64,000 nt of DNA, taken from contig ONBN01000004.1 in the NCBI GenBank assembly GCA_900316115.1, positions 1 to 64,000 on the forward strand, written 5' to 3'. Within the stretch, counting starts at the first letter, position 1, and the number at the start of each line of letters is the position of its first letter. A program made the translations under genes and the position numbers. The stretch is from an uncultured Eubacteriales bacterium. GTDB taxonomy: Bacteria > Bacillota > Clostridia > Lachnospirales > Lachnospiraceae. Under the pieces are notes generated by a model. That model made no database searches and was not told where the DNA came from. It was given only the letters and a program-made list of their open reading frames with translations. Positions 33,862 to 43,378 of the stretch are shown piece after piece.

Positions 33862-33973
33862 TTATCAGTTGCTGTAAAGGCAGTAACAAAATGCAGTGAC
33901 CGTGTACATCCGGGCATTGCGGGAGGATTTCCCGAGAGGGAGAAAAAGCATACACCAATATAAGGAGGAGCGT

Positions 33974-34738
33974 ATGAAAAGGAAACAAAACAGAACAGGC
34001 CGGTCTTGGCGCAAAAAAGCCCTGACCGGCATACTTGCTGTGTCTATGATTTTTCAGACATCAGGCATTACCCTGTTTGCTGAAGAAAGCGCAGGGATCA
34101 CAAAAGAAGCGGTTTTGTCTGAAAGCGAGGACACAGGATCAGAAAGTGTGATTCCTACAGCAGGGATCACGGAATCAGAAGGAGCAGCAGCTCCGGCAGA
34201 GAATGAAGAGACTGTAAAAGAGGATTCTTCAGATCAGGATGTGGGGGCAGAAGCACCTGCAGAAGTTACAGAAATACCGGAAAATCCGGGAGAAGTCACA
34301 GAGCCGGTGGAACCGGAGAATCCGGAAGAGGTTACAGATCCGGAAGTTCCGGCAGAGCCTTCCGGTGATGAAACTTTGGAGGAGCCTTCTGATCCGGAGA
34401 TACCTGAGGATGTGACAGAAAATCAGGAGACAGATGTACTTGAAGACGCAGGACAGGTTGATGTTACGATTATTCCTAAGTTAGAGGGAGTAATTTTTGC
34501 AGGAACAGATTATGATCTTCTTGACGGAGTGATCGCTGATCCATCTGTGCTCACAGTAAATGGAAAAGAAGTTTCTGTAAAGATCGGGATCAGCAGCCTG
34601 AAAAGGCAGAAGGTAAGTACAGACGGAGTTACTTACGTGGATGATCCTTCCTATGACTGGGAAACACTGGGCAGACCTACATCCATCACACCAGAATCAC
34701 CACAGCAGCAGTATGTGGTAACATACCGGGCATATTAG
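33974..34738 (+). CDS. Giant surface adhesin, N-terminal fragment (ends at premature TAG)
   Basis: This first piece of a broken surface protein encodes 254 residues. It has a basic signal peptide (about 1-36, core ILAVSMIFQTSGITLFAEE) and a Pro/Glu/Val-rich low-complexity stretch (about 80-155, with PENPEEVTDPEVP and EEPSDPEIPED). A globular start follows (VDVTIIPKLEGVIFAGTDYD). The frame ends at TAG 34736-34738 and continues without shift immediately after it, so the stop is a nonsense change in a longer gene rather than a natural end. AAGGAGGA before ATG 33974 is strong. Confidence 0.75.
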   Translation: MKRKQNRTGRSWRKKALTGILAVSMIFQTSGITLFAEESAGITKEAVLSESEDTGSESVIPTAGITESEGAAAPAENEETVKEDSSDQDVGAEAPAEVTEIPENPGEVTEPVEPENPEEVTDPEVPAEPSGDETLEEPSDPEIPEDVTENQETDVLEDAGQVDVTIIPKLEGVIFAGTDYDLLDGVIADPSVLTVNGKEVSVKIGISSLKRQKVSTDGVTYVDDPSYDWETLGRPTSITPESPQQQYVVTYRAY

Positions 34739-36313
34739 GTGGAAGAGAGCGGGGCAGAGACAGACTGCGGAAGCAAAGAGGTTCTTCTGGCTGTAGCAGC
34801 TACCGGCGAATACGGGACAGTACTTCCGGATGATCAGAATAAGGACGAGGCATATATTTCCAATGCAGGGATCCTGAAGGATGAGACTGTGACCGGAACC
34901 GTTCCTTTTGACACAACAGAAGGAGCAGGCAACGATACATCACCGGATGATCAGATTGTCCGCAGCTTTGATACCGTCAGCTACACAACCATGTTTTATA
35001 CAAGAATGCAGCCGGATGCATTGCGGCCTGCAGGATATGAGAACGGTCGTTTTTATTATGAAATTGTTCTTCCATACGAGAAAAGCAAGGCACAGTTTGA
35101 GACAAACGCCATGGGATGGCTGAAAGCAAAGCCAAGCTGCTACTATGAAATTGCAGAGATTAATGGCAGTCAGGTACTGAGAGGAAGCTTTATGCTGGAG
35201 CCTGTGGAGGACAATCCTACTGCGATTGGTGCAAGCTACAATGAGCTTCAGATTGTTCTTCGTGTGCTGCAGATGCACAACAATGATCTTGTACAGCCTC
35301 AGTTTACTTACTGGCTGGAAGGAAATGATGTAGGAGCACAGTATCAGACAATTGCAGGTGCTTCCTATACTTATGAAGAGGAAGGACAGATAAAGTCTCA
35401 GGAAGTAAAGATCCCAACCGGCAATCTGGTAACTGGAAGCCAGACAAGCTGTGTGGAACATGGAAAAGCAGAGGCAGTATCTTTTACCGCAGATCCGGTA
35501 ACAGTCAGTGCAGCCCCAAGATATAATGTACAGATCAAGAATGGAAGTACAACAGACTGTCAGTATCTGGGAACCTTTAACTTTGATACAGGGGAAGATT
35601 TTGCCCCGAATAAAGGCATTGGTAAAGTTTATGGAAGAATGGGTGCTTATGGAGTTACCCTGATGATGCTGGGTAAAGAAGGACAGGGCATGCGTGGCCT
35701 GGAATTCCCGGATGAAAATACAGCTATCCAGTTTGACCTTGCTGTATCTTCGACTTTCAATGAAAAGAAGGTTTCCCACGATAATACGGAGATCCGTGAG
35801 CCTTTGCTGTGGAGCCTTGATGAGCAGATGACAAGTGCAACGAATCGATGGAATAACGACCACCGAAAACTGTTGTGTACCGGTACGAAAGCCTCTTTTG
35901 CAGCTCCCCTGAATCACGGAAAAGATGTTGCAACTACCTGTTATAATGGCGGTAACTGGTCTCAACAGACAGATGAGAATGGAACCATCCATGTAACTGT
36001 ACAGGGATTTAAGATCAATACAGACCGTTTCCCATGGACAGATACAGGTATGTTGAAGACATACACATATTATAATCCAACGATCCAGAAAAACTACTGG
36101 AAAATTGAGAAAGCCTGCTTTTCCGCAGGTGAGGTGTGGCTGATCCAGCCTTATCAGGATGAAAACGGTGTACCATATGTGGAAAAATACAACAGTTCGG
36201 AAGGTACTTTCAGTGTAAATTTAACAGCTTCAGATCTAACCATGAAAAGTATAACCGGGCAGGAGTTTGGACCGGATAACAGCGGAAGGCCTTCATACCA
36301 GACTGGCATATGA
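34739..36313 (+). CDS. Giant surface adhesin, middle fragment
   Basis: This frame directly continues the N-terminal fragment past the TAG and runs 524 codons. It has no ribosome site and only a GTG at its first codon. It holds an extracellular, Thr/Asn/Tyr-rich region (FDTVSYTTMFYTRMQPDALR, then NGRFYYEIVLPYEKS). It ends at a TGA where the coding potential moves to the next frame (+1) between 36267 and 36313. It would be made only by readthrough or after repair of the upstream stop. Confidence 0.65.
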   Translation: MEESGAETDCGSKEVLLAVAATGEYGTVLPDDQNKDEAYISNAGILKDETVTGTVPFDTTEGAGNDTSPDDQIVRSFDTVSYTTMFYTRMQPDALRPAGYENGRFYYEIVLPYEKSKAQFETNAMGWLKAKPSCYYEIAEINGSQVLRGSFMLEPVEDNPTAIGASYNELQIVLRVLQMHNNDLVQPQFTYWLEGNDVGAQYQTIAGASYTYEEEGQIKSQEVKIPTGNLVTGSQTSCVEHGKAEAVSFTADPVTVSAAPRYNVQIKNGSTTDCQYLGTFNFDTGEDFAPNKGIGKVYGRMGAYGVTLMMLGKEGQGMRGLEFPDENTAIQFDLAVSSTFNEKKVSHDNTEIREPLLWSLDEQMTSATNRWNNDHRKLLCTGTKASFAAPLNHGKDVATTCYNGGNWSQQTDENGTIHVTVQGFKINTDRFPWTDTGMLKTYTYYNPTIQKNYWKIEKACFSAGEVWLIQPYQDENGVPYVEKYNSSEGTFSVNLTASDLTMKSITGQEFGPDNSGRPSYQTGI

Positions 36314-39300
36314 CCAGCTGGTTAAATTTGATGATGTGTTTTTTGAACCATCATCCAATGTGAAAGTGGCGAAATACGGTTATCAGGGGCTTCGTGATGA
36401 AGAGAGCCAGACCATTCTTTCAGAGAATAAATATAAAGTCCTTTGGGGCGCAAAACCAACAAAGGATGGTTGGAACCATCAGGGGCAGAAGCCGGATGGG
36501 GCAGATTATGATACAGAAATGCTTCAGGCTACAGCAGATGATCTGATTTTCTACAACAGTCTGGCGGAACTGAAAGCTGCCGGTTGTGTACCTGTGGCAG
36601 TGCTTGTGGAATGGAGAGGTCTTGCCGATATGAGCGGTAAAAATGACCTGTACGTATACATAAGCGGCAAGATTAAGGATGATTGTCCGGTTGGATATGT
36701 TTATATGGCCTGCCATGCGGCAAGGGTTTGGAAAGAATCCAACATTACAAAGCTGGTGGCAGCAAGCCTGGGACAGGATGCCAGCTATGCGCCTACCCAT
36801 GCAGAATATGATACCTATGCCAAATCAGATCTGTTTCCTACCAGGGCAGGAAACAGCCAGGTAAAGTATGATACGAGTTATCCTGAAAGCTGCTGGATTT
36901 CAGAGTACAGTACAGATACAGGTATCTATGGCTACTTTAAAACGATTTATAAAGATAATAAGTATGTAGACGGTATTGCAGGCCGTGACGGCGGCGACTC
37001 CTGCCTGGTAATGTCACATATGACAGAGATCCTTGCACAGACTGCTCAGGCCGGAAATACAGCAGATGAGCATAAGCAGGTCTATGATATGGCTGTAAAC
37101 CAGAGATATGTGGATTATAAGTTAAATCCTTCTATTCGTGTGTCAGGTGGAGAGCCAGGTACAACCGGTGGTACAGATACCACAGATGTGACCATTGAAG
37201 TGGATCTGCCGGAGGATCTGTCTCTTACCTATAAAGAGGATTCTGCTTATTGGGGCGGTACTTATCAGGAACAAAAGGGTGCACCTGGAAATGTAACTGG
37301 CGGTATTAATCTTGATCAGGAAGGCATCACAGAATATATTTACAAAGAAGTTGACGGAAAACAGAAGATCACAGGCCTGAAATGGGTGTTAAAAGATGTG
37401 ACTGTTGACATGAGCAAACAGGTAACAAATCTTGATCCTATCTATTTCAGCTGCCAGATCGGGGTCAACGGTGACGATGACAAGGATGTGAAAAATGGTC
37501 AGCAGATCCAGATTACAGCCCGGATCTCCAGTACCCAGGATCAGCGTGAGCAGAAAGCTATATTTAATAATCTGTCTCAGGTAGGAATCTCTGTATTAAA
37601 GGAATCCGCAGTCAGCCTGTCAAAGCTGGCAGAGCAGAGTGTGGCAGAGAAAGCGCAGGATATGGGCTTTACCATGAATGTGGGTAACAATTCTGCTACA
37701 GCACGGCAGAACAGCTGTATTATCGAGGGTCTGCCTTATACAGGAAACAACAGTGAATCTTCCTTCCATGGACCGCTGACAGTGACAGAATTCAGCTTTG
37801 GGGCAAAGAAGGAAGCGGATGCAGATCTGTTTTCAAACAGTCTTACATTCTATTACACAACCAACCCGGCATATCAGGGCAAAACAAGTACCTGGTATAT
37901 GAACGAGGACGGTACTTCTGATTTTGACGGAGATGGAACATCGGAAACAGGCAGCTTTGATTTTGCTGCAAGCGCAGACTGGAAGCCGATCACTTTCCGG
38001 GCAAAAGGCGGCACGGACGGAGAAAGCAGCCTGCAGTATGTAGCTGAAAATCTTCCGGCTGTTAATGCACAGAAGACATCTTCTGTTACTGCTATTGCAG
38101 CTTACGGAACCATGCCTCAGCGTAAAACACTGAAAATGCATATCAATCTTCAGCTTCCGGAAGGAGAAGCCGGAGATATGGTAAAGAACAGCCTGTCCCA
38201 TGGCGCATTAAGTGCTTTTGCATCAACCTATATCGTAAGCCGAAGGCTGGAAGGACAGACATGGCTGGATGATGATATGAACGGTATACGCAGCCAGAGC
38301 GAGGACTCACTGAACGGAGTAGCTGTGGTTCTGATGAAGCTGAAAGAAAATGGGGATCCACAGACACTGTCAGATTATGAGGTTTACTGGTACACAGGAT
38401 CTGATGGCCTGCTTCATCCGGCTGGGATCACCACAGGACAGCAGCTGAATCTGACTACAGGAGAAGCGACCTCTTATACAGCAGGACATTACAGCTTCGT
38501 GAATCTTCCAAAAGGCACTTTTGGAGTTCTTTTTGCAGATAAGAATTATGAAGTACCAGGACTTGGTAAGAGAAGCGAAGCACTGGATCTCACACCTTAT
38601 ACAGCAGCGCTGTCAAATGTGGGAGACAATGACAGGATCGATTCTGACGGTATTCCATGCTATGCACAGGAGAATGACCCTGAATATGGGGCAGGAGATC
38701 TGAAGTACAGCTTCATTCCGAATATTCTTATGCCTGAAGAAAGTGCGTTAAGTACCAGATTTGGATTTACATTTGCCTACACCATGAAGGATCTGAAGGA
38801 AAGTACAGGTTCCGGGAAAGCGGCTTACGCAGGCGAGAAAACATTTGTATATTATGTAAAAGAAAACACAGACAAAGCCGGATATGTAAAGGATGAAAGC
38901 ATTTATAAGGTTGAGGTGCTTGTAAGCAATAAGACTGATGATGGAAGTCTGAAAAATGACGGTACTCTTACTGTAACACCAAAGGTAACAGGCAAGAAAG
39001 CCGCAGGCGCAAGCGATTTTACAGCACTTACAGGAAAAGCAGCAGTTCTTGATTTTGTAAATATCTATCAGGCAAAGGGAAGTGCCCAGATCATAGGAAC
39101 CAAGAAGGTTTCCGGTGGTCCGTTAAGGGAGGATTTCACCTTTGGCCTTTACGAGGATAATCAGGGAGTACCTGGAAACAGGCTGGATACTGCAACTGCT
39201 GTGATCCCAGGCGGAGACAGTGCCTATGCAGAGGATGGTACCGGAGAGTTTAAATTTACTCTGGACTATACAATGGATGATCTGGCAGTTAAGGATCAGG

Positions 39301-40283
39301 ATGGCAAGATCACCTCTTATCTGACAGAGACAGAAAAAACTTATTATGTACAGGAAGAGGATTTAAGCAGCGATGCAGCTGGCTATGGAAAAGATAACAG
39401 CTGTTATAAAGTGACTGTGAGAATTGCTGACCAGGGAGATGGTACCCTGCAGGCAGTACCTCAGGTTGTAGAAAAAACAGTGGAAGATCAGACTGAAAAT
39501 GCAGATCAGATCCTGTTTGTCAATTCCTTTGCTGCCACAGGAAATGCTTCTTTCCAGGCAGAGAAAAAAGTGGTTGGCGGAGATATGAAAGCCTTTTCTT
39601 TCAGTATTTACAAGGACGAGAAGTGCCAAGATAAGGCATCTGATCAGACATTTGCCAATGATGTAAAATCCGGAAAGATTGAATTTACAGTTCCGTTTAA
39701 GCAGGGACAGGATTATGCCTTTGACATGCAGGATATGACCACACAGGAAAATGGCAGAACTGTTTATGCAGTACAGGAACTGGAAGGCAAAACAGTTGTT
39801 GCCAAAGACTTTGTTTACTATATCCGTGAGAATACAGAGGATCTTCCGGAGGGATACTACAGTGACAATGCAGTGTATAAAGTTACTGTTACCATGAAGC
39901 TGGATGAGGATCAGGGAAAAGCAGTGCTTGTTCCGTATAAAGTAACTTATCAGCGGCAGGAAAAGGATGGAGAAGGATTTACTTATAAAGAGGCAGAACC
40001 TGTATTTACAAATGAGTTTAAGGTTCTTCCAAGCCCGGCACCATCAGTAAGCCCATCTGTAACACCATCAGAGGAGCCATCCGGTACACCGGCTGCAAGT
40101 ATCACACCTGGTCAGAGTGGGGGTAAGGGCAATCCTGGAAGCTCTGCAGGTGGCAGCAGTTCCGGTACACAGACACAGAATGTAAAAACAGCAGATGAAA
40201 CACCGATTGCTTTTTACCTGCTTCTATTTGCTGCATCTGCTATATTGATCCTGGGGGTTTTAAGGAAAAAAAAGACCTGTTGA
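36267..40283 (+). CDS. Giant surface adhesin, C-terminal fragment with pilin-type domains and wall anchor
   Basis: This is the largest piece (1,338 codons) of the adhesin, in the +1 frame relative to the middle piece. Domains by eye: a SdrD_B-like beta domain (about 664-764, GQTWLDDDMNGIRSQSEDSLNG), then three Spy0128/pilin-isopeptide-type repeats (about 825-935, 938-1088, 1091-1252; FVYYVKENTD, YYVQEEDLSS and FVYYIRENTE mark them). A Pro/Ser/Thr linker follows, and a sorting tail of VKTADE, a hydrophobic helix and RKKKTC. The VKT motif is a variant of the sortase signal used in Lachnospiraceae. Only a TTG with cramped spacing could start it alone. Confidence 0.78.
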   Translation: MDRITAEGLHTRLAYDQLVKFDDVFFEPSSNVKVAKYGYQGLRDEESQTILSENKYKVLWGAKPTKDGWNHQGQKPDGADYDTEMLQATADDLIFYNSLAELKAAGCVPVAVLVEWRGLADMSGKNDLYVYISGKIKDDCPVGYVYMACHAARVWKESNITKLVAASLGQDASYAPTHAEYDTYAKSDLFPTRAGNSQVKYDTSYPESCWISEYSTDTGIYGYFKTIYKDNKYVDGIAGRDGGDSCLVMSHMTEILAQTAQAGNTADEHKQVYDMAVNQRYVDYKLNPSIRVSGGEPGTTGGTDTTDVTIEVDLPEDLSLTYKEDSAYWGGTYQEQKGAPGNVTGGINLDQEGITEYIYKEVDGKQKITGLKWVLKDVTVDMSKQVTNLDPIYFSCQIGVNGDDDKDVKNGQQIQITARISSTQDQREQKAIFNNLSQVGISVLKESAVSLSKLAEQSVAEKAQDMGFTMNVGNNSATARQNSCIIEGLPYTGNNSESSFHGPLTVTEFSFGAKKEADADLFSNSLTFYYTTNPAYQGKTSTWYMNEDGTSDFDGDGTSETGSFDFAASADWKPITFRAKGGTDGESSLQYVAENLPAVNAQKTSSVTAIAAYGTMPQRKTLKMHINLQLPEGEAGDMVKNSLSHGALSAFASTYIVSRRLEGQTWLDDDMNGIRSQSEDSLNGVAVVLMKLKENGDPQTLSDYEVYWYTGSDGLLHPAGITTGQQLNLTTGEATSYTAGHYSFVNLPKGTFGVLFADKNYEVPGLGKRSEALDLTPYTAALSNVGDNDRIDSDGIPCYAQENDPEYGAGDLKYSFIPNILMPEESALSTRFGFTFAYTMKDLKESTGSGKAAYAGEKTFVYYVKENTDKAGYVKDESIYKVEVLVSNKTDDGSLKNDGTLTVTPKVTGKKAAGASDFTALTGKAAVLDFVNIYQAKGSAQIIGTKKVSGGPLREDFTFGLYEDNQGVPGNRLDTATAVIPGGDSAYAEDGTGEFKFTLDYTMDDLAVKDQDGKITSYLTETEKTYYVQEEDLSSDAAGYGKDNSCYKVTVRIADQGDGTLQAVPQVVEKTVEDQTENADQILFVNSFAATGNASFQAEKKVVGGDMKAFSFSIYKDEKCQDKASDQTFANDVKSGKIEFTVPFKQGQDYAFDMQDMTTQENGRTVYAVQELEGKTVVAKDFVYYIRENTEDLPEGYYSDNAVYKVTVTMKLDEDQGKAVLVPYKVTYQRQEKDGEGFTYKEAEPVFTNEFKVLPSPAPSVSPSVTPSEEPSGTPAASITPGQSGGKGNPGSSAGGSSSGTQTQNVKTADETPIAFYLLLFAASAILILGVLRKKKTC

Positions 40284-40319
40284 TTAATAAAATGCATTTT
40301 GTGATTTAAATGAAAATCA

Positions 40320-40350
40320 AATAAACATTAAATAAACATTAAATAAACAT
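40320..40350 (+). promoter_or_regulatory. Pho-box-like direct repeats
   Basis: TAAACA occurs three times with exact 5-base spacers (11-base period). This matches the architecture of PhoP sites in Firmicutes (TTAACA repeats on an 11-base period). It is the only striking feature of the upstream part of the 340-base gap before the phosphatase gene. Confidence 0.5.
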
Positions 40351-40373
40351 GTCTGCGAATGCAGATATCAGGC

Positions 40374-40439
40374 TGCGCCTGGTACGTTTCGCCAAGGGAA
40401 AATTTGTTCCGTTTTGGTTAAGAAACTGTACCAGGCGCA
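40374..40439. terminator. Long hairpin after the adhesin gene
   Basis: TGCGCCTGGTAC (40374-40385) is perfectly complementary to GTACCAGGCGCA (40428-40439), with GTTTC/GAAAC next to it inside. There is no long T-run, so termination is likely but not certain. It could also be a folded leader or a small RNA. Confidence 0.5.
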
Positions 40440-40490
40440 TTTGCTTTGTAAAGGGCAGGTAAAATGTGCGGCAAAACATTGGAAACCATA

Positions 40491-40519
40491 TTGTTTTACA
40501 AAAATCAGGGTGCTATACT
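40491..40519 (+). promoter_or_regulatory. Promoter of the secreted phosphatase gene (extended -10)
   Basis: TTGTTT at 40491-40496 and TATACT at 40514-40519 at 17-base spacing, preceded by TGC to give an extended -10. The leader of about 98 bases contains a CCCGT/ACGGG pairing. Confidence 0.65.
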
Positions 40520-40623
40520 CCATCCCGTAAGCAAGAAAGCCTGACGGGCCCGGGACTTTTTCTGCTGAAAATGAAAATTGACTTGATTTGAAGAAAAATT
40601 CCATTTACTGGAGAGGAGTTATT

Positions 40624-42183
40624 ATGAAGAAAAAATTAGCTGCAGGTCTTATCCTTGCCCTGAGTGCAGTAACCGTATGTCCGGCAGCAGCATTTGCTTC
40701 CACAGATCATTATACAGACAGCAGTGTAGTAGGAAAGGAGAATGGCTGGGACGAGTGGTCATCCAGCTGGGAGACAACAGCAGATTTTACAAAAGTGTCC
40801 CTTACACCGGGAGCTGATGATACAGAACTGAATTTTGCATGGTACAGTGAAAAGACAGACAGCCAGGCAACACCTGTAGTACATTTCGGAACAGACAAAG
40901 ACAATCTGGAAATCTTTGAAGGAACCAGTGGGGATGTAGATCAGGATCTGACAGGTGACAAGGCTTATGAATATAATCATGTAACTGTTACGGGCCTTGA
41001 GCCAAACACCACTTACTACTATACAGTTGAGAAAAATGGTGAGCAGACAGAAGCAGTAGAGTATACCACAAAGGGAACAGATACCGTAAAGATCCTGTAT
41101 GTAGGAGATCCGCAGGTAGGTGCTTCCAAGGGCCAGACTCAGGACGGGGCAGAGTTATCCGCTGAAGACGGCGCAGCAAATACTGCAGCAAAAAATGATG
41201 GTTTTGCATGGTCACGTACATTGAACACAGCACTTGCAGAAAATCCGGATCTGAACTTTGTGATCTCAGCAGGTGACCAGGTAAATAAAACTGGAAAACC
41301 AAAGGAAGAAGAGTATGCATCTTATTTAAGCGCAGACGCACTTACATCCCTTCCGGTTGCAACTACCATTGGAAACCATGATTCCTTGAATGCAGATTAT
41401 GCTTATCATTTCAATAATCCGAACAATACAGAGAACGGTAAAACAGCAGCTGGCGGAGATTATTATTACAGCTATGGCGAAGGTCTGTTTATCGTACTGA
41501 ATACAAATAACTACAATGTGGCAGAGCACCAGAAAACTATTGAAGAGGCTGTAGCAGCTTATCCGGATGCAACATGGCGTGTAGTTACCATCCATCAGGA
41601 TATCTATGGTTCAGGTCTGGATCATTCTGATACAGACGGCATGATCCTTCGTACACAGCTTACACCTGTATTTGACAGCAATGATATTGATGTGGTACTT
41701 CAGGGACATGATCATACTTACAGCCGTTCCAAAATGCTTTACGGTGATGGACAGACCCATGGAAAATATGAGTTCCGTCTGAATGAGGATGGTTCTGATT
41801 ATGACTGGAATCATGCAACAAACGTAGATACAGAGGAACAGATCGCACTGGCTCCGGAAGATGGAGATACAGATGCACAGGCTGCACTGGATGCTTTCAA
41901 ACAGGACAATAACTGCTATACCATTGAAGATGTTGATGGCAATACAGTAACAGATCCGCAGGGAATCCTTTACATGACAGCAAACTCTGCATCAGGATCC
42001 AAATATTATGAGCTTGTACCTACACAGCAGGATTACATTGCAACACGCAGCCAGAACTGGCTTCCAAGCTACTCCGTGATCACGATGACCGCAGATCAGT
42101 TTTCCATTGATACCTATCAGATTACCGATGATGGAAAAGCAGAAGCGATTGATGAAACCTTTACCATTGAGAAAACGAAATGA
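40624..42183 (+). CDS. Secreted purple acid phosphatase-like metallophosphoesterase
   Basis: The 519-residue protein has a signal peptide (about 1-24, ending AAAFAS), an N-terminal fibronectin-like domain with PNTTYYYTVEKNGE, and a calcineurin-like catalytic domain. Metal ligands are visible in order: YVGDPQVG, SAGDQVN, TIGNHDS, VTIHQDIYG and LQGHDHTYSRS, the full set of a purple acid phosphatase. It would release phosphate from extracellular esters. GGAGAGGAG precedes the ATG at 40624. The Pho-box-like repeats upstream fit phosphate-starvation control. No lipobox or wall anchor is seen, so it is probably released. Confidence 0.9.
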   Translation: MKKKLAAGLILALSAVTVCPAAAFASTDHYTDSSVVGKENGWDEWSSSWETTADFTKVSLTPGADDTELNFAWYSEKTDSQATPVVHFGTDKDNLEIFEGTSGDVDQDLTGDKAYEYNHVTVTGLEPNTTYYYTVEKNGEQTEAVEYTTKGTDTVKILYVGDPQVGASKGQTQDGAELSAEDGAANTAAKNDGFAWSRTLNTALAENPDLNFVISAGDQVNKTGKPKEEEYASYLSADALTSLPVATTIGNHDSLNADYAYHFNNPNNTENGKTAAGGDYYYSYGEGLFIVLNTNNYNVAEHQKTIEEAVAAYPDATWRVVTIHQDIYGSGLDHSDTDGMILRTQLTPVFDSNDIDVVLQGHDHTYSRSKMLYGDGQTHGKYEFRLNEDGSDYDWNHATNVDTEEQIALAPEDGDTDAQAALDAFKQDNNCYTIEDVDGNTVTDPQGILYMTANSASGSKYYELVPTQQDYIATRSQNWLPSYSVITMTADQFSIDTYQITDDGKAEAIDETFTIEKTK

Positions 42184-43334
42184 GTAAATTAAGATCTGCC
42201 GGGCTGTTTCAGAAGAAAAAAGCAGCCCGGTATCTTATAGGATTTGTACTTGTCTGTCTGTTCGCTGTGTTTGTGATCCGTCTGAACCAGGTGGAAAAAA
42301 CAGAGTTGGTAGTCCGTACAGGGCAGACATTTGAAAAAGCAGAAGTAGTGAAGGTTCTTCAGGATAATCTGGAGGAAAATGGAACCCGTGTAGGGGAACA
42401 GAAAGTGCGGGTACGTATGCTTACCGGTGTGCGAAAAGGAGAAGAACTGGATATTACCAGCAGCTCCGGTTACCTGTTCGGGGCAGCCTGCAGTCCGGGA
42501 ATGAAAGTGATCGTCATGCAAAGTGTGGCAGGTGAGTCCACAGTAGCAAGTGTATATTCCCAGGACAGGGAATGGGTGATCTATATTTTCGCTGCGTTAT
42601 ATCTTCTGGCTCTTTGCCTTGTAGGCGGCTGGCAGGGGATCAAAGGTTGTCTGGGACTGGTATTTACATTTTTTTGCGTGATCTTTGTATACCTTCCGCT
42701 GGTGTATCTGAATTATTCCCCATTCTGGTGTGGGGTATTTGTCTGCTTTATCACCACTCTTGTGACCATGTATCTCATCGGCGGAGCCTCAAGAAAGACG
42801 GTGGCAGCCACTTTAGGAACGCTGGTAGGAGTTATGACTGCTGGTGTGGCAGCCTGGTGTTTCAGTAAAGCTTCCGGGATCACCGGATATAATGTTTCAG
42901 ATATAGAAACACTGATGACTTTATGGAATACCAATGGGATCCAGGTTGGAAATCTTTTATTTTCCGGGCTTCTGATCTCCTGTCTTGGAGCGGTGATAGA
43001 TGTGGCAATGTCTATCTGCAGTGCCATTGATGAGATCTACAAACAGAATCCTGCCCTTACAAGAAAAGAACTGTTCAAAGCAGGGATGCGTGTAGGACGG
43101 GATATGATGGGGACAGACAGTAATACGCTGATCCTTGCTTTTGCAGGAAGCAGTGTGAGTATGCTTCTTCTGGATTATGCATACGATCTGCCATATCAGC
43201 AGATCATTAACTCAAATAATATAGGAATTGCCATTATGCAGGGACTTGCAGGCAGCTTTGGAATCGTTCTTTGCGTGCCGCTGACTGTGCTGATCTGTGC
43301 ATTCCTTTTCCATAAAAAAGAGACTGTGTCATAG
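42180..43334 (+). CDS. YibE/F-family membrane protein
   Basis: The 384-residue protein has one N-terminal helix, a short extracellular segment (about 45-115), then seven or so helices. The family patterns GGWQGIKGCLGLVFTFFCVIFVYLPL, GAVIDVAMSICSAIDEI and GMRVGRDMMGTDSNTLILAFAGSS belong to YibE/F. The function of the family is not established. It overlaps the phosphatase gene by four bases (ATGA), so the two are made together. That link to a secreted phosphatase may bear on its role, for instance in metal or phosphate handling. Confidence 0.85.
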   Translation: MSKLRSAGLFQKKKAARYLIGFVLVCLFAVFVIRLNQVEKTELVVRTGQTFEKAEVVKVLQDNLEENGTRVGEQKVRVRMLTGVRKGEELDITSSSGYLFGAACSPGMKVIVMQSVAGESTVASVYSQDREWVIYIFAALYLLALCLVGGWQGIKGCLGLVFTFFCVIFVYLPLVYLNYSPFWCGVFVCFITTLVTMYLIGGASRKTVAATLGTLVGVMTAGVAAWCFSKASGITGYNVSDIETLMTLWNTNGIQVGNLLFSGLLISCLGAVIDVAMSICSAIDEIYKQNPALTRKELFKAGMRVGRDMMGTDSNTLILAFAGSSVSMLLLDYAYDLPYQQIINSNNIGIAIMQGLAGSFGIVLCVPLTVLICAFLFHKKETVS

Positions 43335-43366
43335 CCATTTCAGGCTGTGCCATAGTCTCTTTTTAT
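43319..43366. terminator. Terminator between the YibE/F and prolyl-tRNA editing genes
   Basis: AGAGACTGTGTCATAGCC (43319-43336) pairs with GGCTGTGCCATAGTCTCT (43343-43360) at 15 of 18 positions, followed by TTTTTA. It serves the plus strand and can serve the convergent gene. The YibE/F stop codon is inside the stem. Confidence 0.7.
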
Positions 43367-43378
43367 GGAAAAAATAAA

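Noticed and set aside
34940..35992. Long minus-strand open frame opposite the adhesin
   Set aside because: It lies wholly antisense to conserved adhesin coding sequence, has no family-like motifs or ribosome site, and its composition mirrors the codon bias of the plus strand.
36267..36313. Programmed frameshift in the adhesin
   Set aside because: I see no slippery heptamer, downstream pseudoknot-like pairing or internal Shine-Dalgarno of the right spacing, and an upstream in-phase stop is also present. Mutation is simpler, though not proven.
40374..40439. Small regulatory RNA at the long hairpin after the adhesin
   Set aside because: The perfect 12-base stem is striking, but no promoter is clearly its own. 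A terminator or processing signal is the simpler reading.
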